Part shown: piece by piece, positions 1 through 4,276 of the stretch
How positions within the stretch are numbered: the stretch's first letter is position 1
Layout of the letters: each line of letters starts with the position of its first letter
NCBI GenBank assembly: GCA_903912435.1
Contig: CAIWHI010000423.1
Coordinates: forward strand, 1 to 7,201
From: an uncultured Bacteroidota bacterium
GTDB lineage: Bacteria; Bacteroidota; Bacteroidia; Chitinophagales; Chitinophagaceae
DNA length: 7,201 nt
Direction: 5' to 3'
Position numbers and translations under genes: made by a program
Notes under the pieces: generated by a model
What the model was told of the DNA's origin: nothing
Database searches by the model: none
The model's input: only the letters and a program-made list of their open reading frames with translations

Positions 1-1
1 A

Positions 2-604
2 TTGTTTGATAATGGTAAATGCTACCTGAAGATAAAGGAAAAAGATAGCTCTGCCATAATGTATTTTGAATACAATAGTAATAACCAGTTTTCATTTCCA
101 TTTATTGTAATGGGATTTTTTGAGAAACAGAGAAAGCTGTTCAGAGGTAGGGATATGATGTTTACCGATAATATTCTGAAAACCTATGCTTCGAAAACTG
201 ATTATAAAACCAACCGCACTGTAGCATTTATAACAGGGCAAATGTGGAAATGTGTTGATATGGTGATTCCTAAAAATGGCAGGAACATATTGATGGTGAT
301 GCAGGATGTAATAGGGCAGCAAATGACTATTCCGTTTGGAACCAAATATTATAACCTACGTGATGCAGAGGCTTATAAAAAGAAATTTGGCGAGCCAACA
401 TTTAAGAAATTGTTGACTGGTGGTATCTCAATAGGTATGACTAAGGAAATGTGTAAATTGTCTATTGGAGACCCTTATGCGATAAAAGGAGAGCTACAGC
501 ATGGAACAGGAGACAAAAAGGAAGAGTGGCAGTATGATGATGGGCAGAGTTTGTTCTTTGTAAATGAACACCTTGTAGATATACAGAAAACCATAAAGGA
601 GTAA
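2..604 (+). CDS. Hypothetical protein with BamE/SmpA-like C-terminal pattern, 5' end cut by window
   Basis: About 200 residues are visible before a TAA stop. The frame is open to the window edge, so the TTG at base 2 is more likely an internal Leu codon than a start. I do not recognise the family as a whole. The last ~55 residues (142-196) follow the layout of the BamE/SmpA-like fold common in small envelope proteins: an 'ISIGMTKEM' segment (G plus MTKE at the start of a helix), then 'GDP', then a strand with 'EEWQYDDG', then 'LFFVNEHLVDIQ'. In this fold the GMTkeev...lG.P...W.Y pattern is usual. The preceding part (residues 1-140) has alternating hydrophobic strands and no clear membrane helix or catalytic motif. 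An N-terminal signal peptide could lie outside the window. The gene converges on coaE with 8 bases between stops and no evident terminator hairpin. The open frame is secure; the domain call is a pattern match by eye. Confidence 0.75.
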   Translation: MFDNGKCYLKIKEKDSSAIMYFEYNSNNQFSFPFIVMGFFEKQRKLFRGRDMMFTDNILKTYASKTDYKTNRTVAFITGQMWKCVDMVIPKNGRNILMVMQDVIGQQMTIPFGTKYYNLRDAEAYKKKFGEPTFKKLLTGGISIGMTKEMCKLSIGDPYAIKGELQHGTGDKKEEWQYDDGQSLFFVNEHLVDIQKTIKE

Positions 605-612
605 TTATACAA

Positions 613-1194
613 TCAACGAGCCATAATTTCCTGATGAATTTTTAGCACTTGTGGGAGTATGGGTGTTATGTCGTCGTTAGTAATAACGTATTGGCAAAGC
701 TTCATTTTTTCGGTTTCATCCATTTGTTTTGATATTATGGCTAATACCTGCTCCCTGCTTAATGAGCTACGTTTCATAGTGCGGCTAATGCGTAATTCAA
801 TCGGGGCAAATACCCCCAGCATTACATCTACATCCTTATCTGAGCCACTCTCAAAAAACACGGCTGCTTCCTTTATTGCATAAGGAGCGGTTTGAGCATC
901 AAACCATTTTTTTGCATATTGCCTTGTGGCTGGGTGAACTATCTGGTTTAGTTCCAAAAGTTTGTTTTTGTCGACAAAAACTATAGAAGAGATTTTAGTT
1001 CTATTTAGGCGGCCATGCTCATAAACATCGTCACCCAGTAGATTTTTAATTGCGGTAACCAGTTGGTCATCATTTTCCATGAGCCATTTGGCTGCATCAT
1101 CGGCATTAAATACAGGTATGCCAAGTGTTTGGAACACCTGGCATACCACTGATTTTCCTGAACCTATACCACCAGTAATACCTAACCTTAGCAA
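613..1194 (-). CDS. coaE: Dephospho-CoA kinase
   Basis: This cytoplasmic enzyme phosphorylates the 3'-hydroxyl of the dephospho-CoA ribose using ATP, the last step of coenzyme A synthesis. The 193 residues match the usual family length (about 190-210). Visible landmarks are the P-loop GGIGSGKS (residues 8-15), the acidic NADD segment (30-33), HPATR (87-91), EAAVFFESG (109-117, corresponding to the family's E.PLLFE stretch), the arginine-bearing lid RISRTMKR (135-142) and the late strand YVITND (169-174). The chosen start is TTG at 1192-1194. It gives MLRLGITGG, the expected N terminus, and no ATG lies in frame between it and the end of yajC. The start is 11 bases after the yajC stop, so the gene is almost certainly translated from the same transcript. 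It is the last gene of the minus-strand cluster. The product call is very secure, the TTG start somewhat less so. Confidence 0.95.
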   Translation of the reverse strand: MLRLGITGGIGSGKSVVCQVFQTLGIPVFNADDAAKWLMENDDQLVTAIKNLLGDDVYEHGRLNRTKISSIVFVDKNKLLELNQIVHPATRQYAKKWFDAQTAPYAIKEAAVFFESGSDKDVDVMLGVFAPIELRISRTMKRSSLSREQVLAIISKQMDETEKMKLCQYVITNDDITPILPQVLKIHQEIMAR

Positions 1195-1205
1195 AGGGCA
1201 ATGAT

Positions 1206-1577
1206 TTATTTTGTGCTTGAAGTACTAACAGCAGCAGAAGTGCCATCTGTTTTCTTACGAAAAGCAACTGTCATTTCCATCGAAACAGCAGAACGCTCGA
1301 TGGTCATAAAAGTGCTACGGCTGATTTCGAGTTGCAGTGTGCCATCTTCATTGGCTTTGTTGATACGGCCATGAATACCGGCTGTAGTTACAATTTGCTC
1401 ACCCGAATTGAGGCTGTCGGCAAATGTTTTTTGTTCTTTAGCTTTTTTTGCCTGTGGGCGTATCATAAAGAAATACATTACCACAAACATACCTACCATT
1501 AAAAAAACAGGGCCGCCGGCACCCAAAGGGCCTGCACCAGCTCCCTGTAACAGAATTGTTCCTAAGCTTAATTGCAT
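1206..1577 (-). CDS. yajC: Preprotein translocase subunit YajC
   Basis: YajC is a small inner-membrane protein associated with SecDF and the SecYEG translocon, accessory to protein export. The 123-residue product shows the family plan: a short Gly-rich N terminus, one membrane segment at about residues 23-39, then the signature YFFMIRPQAKKAKE (35-48), with positive residues just inside the membrane. A small cytoplasmic domain follows with 'GEQIVTTAGIHGRI' (59-72), matching the usual GD.VvT.gGI.G.I motif. The tail (109-123) is Ser/Thr/Ala-rich and probably disordered. The start is ATG (CAT at 1575-1577). No Shine-Dalgarno sequence is visible upstream. It lies 43 bases after the DUF1573 gene and 11 bases before coaE, consistent with an operon. 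Confidence 0.96.
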   Translation of the reverse strand: MQLSLGTILLQGAGAGPLGAGGPVFLMVGMFVVMYFFMIRPQAKKAKEQKTFADSLNSGEQIVTTAGIHGRINKANEDGTLQLEISRSTFMTIERSAVSMEMTVAFRKKTDGTSAAVSTSSTK

Positions 1578-1620
1578 TTTGAATTGTTTGTTATGTTGAG
1601 AAAATATTAAATTAGGTTGT

Positions 1621-2082
1621 CTATTTAGCCAAAATATTTGCTTTGATAAAAAGCATTTCTACATTTCGTAGGGTATTGGTATGTATGGTAACTGATTTTT
1701 CCTGGTGGTCCTTTTTACCTGCAGAGTTAAAAGTTACTTTTATGATGCCACCCTTACCCGGTGCCACAGCTTCCTTAGGATATTCGGGTACGGTGCAACC
1801 ACATGATCCGGCTGCGGAGGTTATTAATAATGGAGTTTTACCATTATTGGTAAATGAGAATTCATGTGTAACTACTTCATCAGGATGAATATTGCCAAAA
1901 TCGTGAACAGTATCCTTGAAATCCATTGTAGGTTTCATAGCGGCAGCAACTGTATCCATACCATTTGCTGTGTGGGGGTTATTAACGATTGAGGTGGGTA
2001 ATTGGTTAGCTGGTGTTTCTGTTTTGGTATTTTCTTTACATGCACTAAAAAATAACAGAGCTAATATTAGATAGCGTTTCAT
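1621..2082 (-). CDS. DUF1573 domain lipoprotein
   Basis: This is an exported protein of 153 residues. The N terminus MKRYLILALLFFSAC looks like a lipoprotein signal with the acylated cysteine at residue 15 (FSA-C; Phe at -3 is a variant of the usual Leu/Val/Ile). A Thr/Asn/Pro-rich linker covers roughly 16-50. The DUF1573 domain (about 53-152) starts with 'MDFKDTVHDFGNI', continues with 'HEFSFTNNGKTPL', and carries the hallmark 'AGSCGCTVPEYPKEAVAPG' (91-109), followed by 'ITVTF'-like and 'TIHTNT' strands. The fold is an Ig-like/ASH-type beta sandwich. The biochemical role of these widespread Bacteroidota proteins is not established. The CxC pair (residues 94 and 96) is conserved in the family. 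The charged KEN after Cys15 might bear on surface export, but that is speculation. The gene sits between nusB and yajC, as is common in Bacteroidota. Confidence 0.93.
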   Translation of the reverse strand: MKRYLILALLFFSACKENTKTETPANQLPTSIVNNPHTANGMDTVAAAMKPTMDFKDTVHDFGNIHPDEVVTHEFSFTNNGKTPLLITSAAGSCGCTVPEYPKEAVAPGKGGIIKVTFNSAGKKDHQEKSVTIHTNTLRNVEMLFIKANILAK

Positions 2083-2261
2083 AAAACTAATGTTTAATGA
2101 TTAATGGTTGATTGTTAATGATTAATTGTTAATGGGGGTTTCAAATTGAAAATTCAGGCTATTAAATAAATCCAAAATGAATTACCCCGTTACTTCTATC
2201 TACTAAATACTATCTACTTATGTTTTTCGACTTTCTACTAACTACTTTCTACTCAAAAAAA
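2083..2261. repeat. Intergenic region with two short-repeat families (TTAATGATTAAT and CTWTCTACT)
   Basis: The gap between nusB and the DUF1573 gene has no coding potential but is repetitive. Near the DUF1573 start, TTAATGATTAAT occurs exactly at 2094-2105 and 2115-2126, followed by a partial copy TTAATG at 2129-2134. Closer to nusB, CTATCTACT occurs at 2196-2204 and 2210-2218, and CTTTCTACT at 2231-2239 and 2245-2253, so each pair has a 14-base period. A fifth related piece, CTATCTATC at 2262-2270, overlaps the nusB stop codon. Similar low-complexity AATGATTAAT and GTAGATAGTA strings are, to my knowledge, common between genes in Bacteroidota genomes. I see no TAnnTTTG box here, so the gap is probably transcribed through from nusB. 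Confidence 0.75.
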
Positions 2262-3185
2262 CTATCTATCCATCTTCCTTATTTTGTTTTCAGCAGTAAG
2301 TGCTTTTAGAATATTATCTAAAACACCATTTACAAACTGACCACTTTGTGGGGTACTGTATTGCTTGGCAATGTCAATGTATTCATTGATAGTGACTTTT
2401 GTAGGTATAGTAGGGAAGTACATTAACTCACATACTCCCATTCTCAAAAGCAGAAGGTCAATCAATGCTACTCTTTCCTTATCCCAATTATTAAGGCGTG
2501 GCTCAATGAGTTCCATGCAATAAGTTTCTTTATCAATAACCGACATCAGGAGGTCGTGGGCATAATCTCTTTTTTCGCCGGCCAGTAAATTTGTGAAATT
2601 AACCTTGCCATTGTTTTTAAAGAAATTCTGCATCAGCATGATAATTAGCTCACTATCATCTTCCCAGCCAGGTAATTCATCCATAAAATAGCTCACCATG
2701 CCTTCACTTTCCATAACTTGTTTTTCCCATAAATATTGAACAATGTCTTTATCCTGGGCTAGTGTATGGGTTTTCTCGTTAATGTAGGTAAGGTAGGGTT
2801 CTGATTTGGATAATTGGAGGTATATTTTCTTTACCCAGTCTTCATCTACAAAACGTTCAAGCTTATCTTTTTTAACTTTATCATTAAAAGAAACATTGTT
2901 GGCAATTTTGCTAATGAAGGTGTTCATAGCAATGGTGGTATCCACATTCATATCTTCCACACTACGAATGTATTTAGAAGACCTGTGGCTTGCATCGGTT
3001 TCGGAGTACTTGGCAATGCGTACGGTATATAAAACCGCCACTGTAAAAATGTCAAGTACCTGCTCCAATTTGTCGTTTAGTATCCTTGTGGCTGCTTGCT
3101 TATTTCCCTGTGCTCCATTTTCCAGAGTAGATAGAGTATAAAGCGTTTGCATCACCTTTACCCGGATATTTCTTCGGCTAATCAT
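2262..3185 (-). CDS. nusB: Transcription antitermination factor NusB, long Bacteroidota form
   Basis: NusB, with NusE (S10), binds boxA RNA and helps RNA polymerase read through terminators, notably in rRNA operons. The product has 307 residues, about twice the ~140 of E. coli NusB. Bacteroidota NusB proteins are typically this long. The N terminus MISRRNIRVKVMQTLYTL is the usual opening, aligning with the first NusB helix. Residues ~20-190 hold a mostly helical insertion or extension rich in charged residues. The recognisable NusB C-terminal half begins at about residue 190 and includes 'DKERVALIDLLLLRMGVCEL' (235-254) and 'IPTKVTINEYIDIAKQYSTP' (260-279), followed by 'SGQFVNGVLDNIL' (281-293), the most conserved NusB stretch. 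The start is ATG (CAT at 3183-3185). A consensus -7 box at 3220-3227 would give a leader of roughly 30 bases. It is the first gene of the minus-strand cluster. Confidence 0.95.
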   Translation of the reverse strand: MISRRNIRVKVMQTLYTLSTLENGAQGNKQAATRILNDKLEQVLDIFTVAVLYTVRIAKYSETDASHRSSKYIRSVEDMNVDTTIAMNTFISKIANNVSFNDKVKKDKLERFVDEDWVKKIYLQLSKSEPYLTYINEKTHTLAQDKDIVQYLWEKQVMESEGMVSYFMDELPGWEDDSELIIMLMQNFFKNNGKVNFTNLLAGEKRDYAHDLLMSVIDKETYCMELIEPRLNNWDKERVALIDLLLLRMGVCELMYFPTIPTKVTINEYIDIAKQYSTPQSGQFVNGVLDNILKALTAENKIRKMDR

Positions 3186-3219
3186 ATATAGGTAAAAGAA
3201 CCTGTTTTATTTTGAGGTG

Positions 3220-3227
3220 CAAAGGTA
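3220..3227 (-). promoter_or_regulatory. Bacteroidota -7 promoter box (TACCTTTG) for nusB
   Basis: On the minus strand the bases read TACCTTTG, an exact match to the Bacteroidota -7 consensus TAnnTTTG. The box lies 34 bases upstream of the nusB ATG, so transcription would start about 25-30 bases before the gene. A TTG at the expected -33 spacing (about 19-21 bases further upstream) is not present; the nearest TTG on this strand (3242-3240) is only 12 bases away. This would be the main promoter of the nusB, DUF1573, yajC, coaE unit, since no other exact box was found within the cluster gaps. Confidence 0.7.
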
Positions 3228-3599
3228 ATAGAATTAGGCCAAAAGGATGTTAAGGAATTGGCAAATAGCTTAAATTGGGTAATAAGAGTGTTTGAAAGCT
3301 AATGGGTACATATATGCTATCAATTTTTACAGTAAAGTAGAATTGAGGATGTTTAGATAATTGTTCTAATCATAGAGTCAATACTGATTGCCTTATTAAG
3401 GTTGAATTTTTAGCATAAGGCAACCTATATCTATATACGTATAAAAATAACAAAACAAAAAAATAAAAATAAAATATAAAAATATCAAAAAAATGTTGTC
3501 GCAAAATTATTTTTTACAAAAAAAATAATAACTTTAGTATGATATTGAGGGCCTTATATAGTAGCGCCTTTTTTTTGTTCACCTTTTTAAACACCATTA
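3228..3599. other. AT-rich intergenic region with inverted repeat and A-tract
   Basis: There is no credible gene here; the longest ATG-started frame I noted (from 3302) is only 12 codons. Three things stand out. First, a perfect 9-bp inverted repeat, TTGCCTTAT at 3388-3396 with ATAAGGCAA at 3415-3423 and an 18-base spacer; a shorter competing pair GGTTG (3400-3404, partial) and CAACC (3421-3425) overlaps it. Second, a 10-bp palindrome TATACGTATA at 3434-3443. Third, a strongly A-rich stretch from about 3441 to 3530 with runs of A, plausibly curved DNA or an UP-like element. A run of eight T lies at 3569-3576 after GCGCC, but the stem before it is too short to call a terminator. Confidence 0.6.
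3529..3537 (+). promoter_or_regulatory. Possible degenerate -7 promoter box (TAACTTTAG)
   Basis: TAACTTTA matches TAnnTTTG at all fixed positions except the final G. It lies just after the A-rich tract and 71 bases before a small ORF, and about 190 bases before the secreted-protein gene at 3725. A TTG is present at 3496-3498, but the 30-base spacing is longer than the usual ~19-21. If active, it would transcribe a long leader, the small ORF and the 3725 gene. Because the spacing is poor and the last base deviates, this is only a candidate. Confidence 0.35.
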
Positions 3600-3689
3600 A
3601 TGCCTGGCAAGAAAACAAAAAAGAATAATCCAACGTCTAATCCGGGGTATAGAACCCGCAACAAAAGTACCAAGATTCACTTTTGCTGA
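3600..3689 (+). CDS. Possible small basic peptide, 29 residues
   Basis: An ATG at 3600-3602 opens a 29-codon frame ending with TGA at 3687-3689. The peptide starts MPGKKTKKNN and ends STKIHFC. Eight of 29 residues are Lys or Arg, plus one His; there is no signal peptide and no membrane segment. The region is less A-rich than the sequence just upstream and so stands out from its surroundings. It sits 35 bases before the secreted-protein gene on the same strand, downstream of a candidate promoter box. There is no Shine-Dalgarno sequence, but that is also true of the clear genes here. I do not recognise a family. It may be a real small protein, a leader peptide for the next gene, or chance: a 30-codon frame is not rare. 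Confidence 0.35.
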   Translation: MPGKKTKKNNPTSNPGYRTRNKSTKIHFC

Positions 3690-3693
3690 TTGC
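3658..3693 (+). promoter_or_regulatory. Weak hairpin at the end of the small ORF, upstream of 3725 gene
   Basis: CAAAAGT at 3662-3668 pairs exactly with ACTTTTG at 3679-3685 (7 bp, 10-base loop). GCAA at 3658-3661 can extend the stem with TTGC at 3690-3693 across a four-base bulge. The hairpin includes the stop codon region of the 29-codon ORF and is followed by a T-rich stretch (3696-3708) before the start of the secreted-protein gene. It could act as a weak terminator or attenuator, or as an mRNA processing or stability element. The stem is A/T-rich, so the call is tentative. Confidence 0.35.
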
Positions 3694-3724
3694 AATTTTC
3701 TAATTTTTAAAACCAAACAAAAAC

Positions 3725-4144
3725 ATGAAAAAGTTACTTTTTATTGCGATGCTCATTATCGCATGTGCACAGGGCTACGCCCAATCCATAACAGTTACTA
3801 ATAACATTCCAGGTTCTGCCTTACAATTCAAGGTAAGGGGGCAAAATTCAGGTGCGGCTTGCAATACTTCGTTATCATTAATGATTCCCTTGCCTTTTAC
3901 TGCCAGCTGGTTATTTCCTACTCCAACAACTGCTCCTTTGGCTTGGGGTGGACCCTCGCTATTACCTTTTACTTACGATGCCGTTTATTTCGAGGTGTTA
4001 TCTGGAGGTGGAATGGTATTATGTACAGGTACTGTAGGTAAGCCTGCTTGTGGTTGGCCTTTAGCAATGGCTATACCTTGCCTGCCAGGTCATACTGCAA
4101 CATGGTCTAATGTAGGACCAAATGTGACTGTAGTATTCAACTAG
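3725..4144 (+). CDS. Small secreted protein of unknown function, four cysteines
   Basis: The 139-residue product has a clear export signal: MKKLLF, a hydrophobic core to about residue 13, then 'GYAQ' with probable signal peptidase I cleavage after Ala19. The mature part (~120 residues) starts 'SITVTNN' and ends 'TVVFN', with alternating strand-like segments that suggest a small beta sandwich. It has four cysteines (46, 100, 109, 119) that could form two disulfides, four tryptophans (62, 74, 111, 127), about 13 prolines, and only five Lys/Arg/Asp/Glu residues. The C-terminal motif region is 'CGWPLAMAIPCLPGHTATW' (109-127). I recognise no family and no catalytic motif. There is no type IX sorting domain or membrane anchor. 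'IIAC' at 11-14 could be read as a lipobox, but this leaves a very short signal. The ATG at 3725 is preceded by an A-rich leader without Shine-Dalgarno. A strong terminator follows, so it is probably a single-gene unit, possibly with the small ORF upstream. Confidence 0.85.
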   Translation: MKKLLFIAMLIIACAQGYAQSITVTNNIPGSALQFKVRGQNSGAACNTSLSLMIPLPFTASWLFPTPTTAPLAWGGPSLLPFTYDAVYFEVLSGGGMVLCTGTVGKPACGWPLAMAIPCLPGHTATWSNVGPNVTVVFN

Positions 4145-4166
4145 TAGCATATCATTTTATTTTTTG

Positions 4167-4196
4167 TTAAAGGCTGGCAATATTGCCAGCCTTTAA
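4167..4196 (+). terminator. Rho-independent terminator, perfect 30-bp palindrome
   Basis: The left arm TTAAAGGCTGGCAAT (4167-4181) and right arm ATTGCCAGCCTTTAA (4182-4196) are exact reverse complements. In RNA this gives a stem of about 13 bp with a GC-rich middle (AGGCTGGC) and a small AATATT-derived loop. T-rich sequence follows (TTTT at 4197-4200). It starts 22 bases after the stop of the secreted-protein gene and insulates it from the outer-membrane protein gene. Poly-T on only the plus-strand side suggests it works mainly for the plus strand. Confidence 0.9.
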
Positions 4197-4276
4197 TTTT
4201 GAATAATTTGCTACTTTTATTATCAGGAAGCAATACCCCTAGGTTCTCATTAATATAGCCATCACTATTTTACGCA

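Noticed and set aside
1408..1599. 63-codon open frame on the plus strand opposite yajC
   Set aside because: It lies opposite the conserved yajC frame, has no recognisable domain, and its hydrophobic/Pro-rich content is just the complement of the YajC sequence.
2806..3141. 111-codon open frame on the plus strand opposite nusB
   Set aside because: It is antisense to a strongly supported NusB gene with no promoter or motif of its own. A second overlapping frame (2814-3032) shows the same shadow effect.
3546..3577. GGC...GCC followed by eight T as a terminator
   Set aside because: Only about three base pairs can form before mismatches, too weak for a terminator. It also lies downstream of a candidate promoter, with no gene ending there.
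3758..3769. Lipobox-like IIAC in the signal of the 3725 protein
   Set aside because: Acylation at Cys14 would leave only 13 residues of signal, and a standard GYA cleavage site follows. Signal peptidase I processing is more likely, although lipidation is not excluded.
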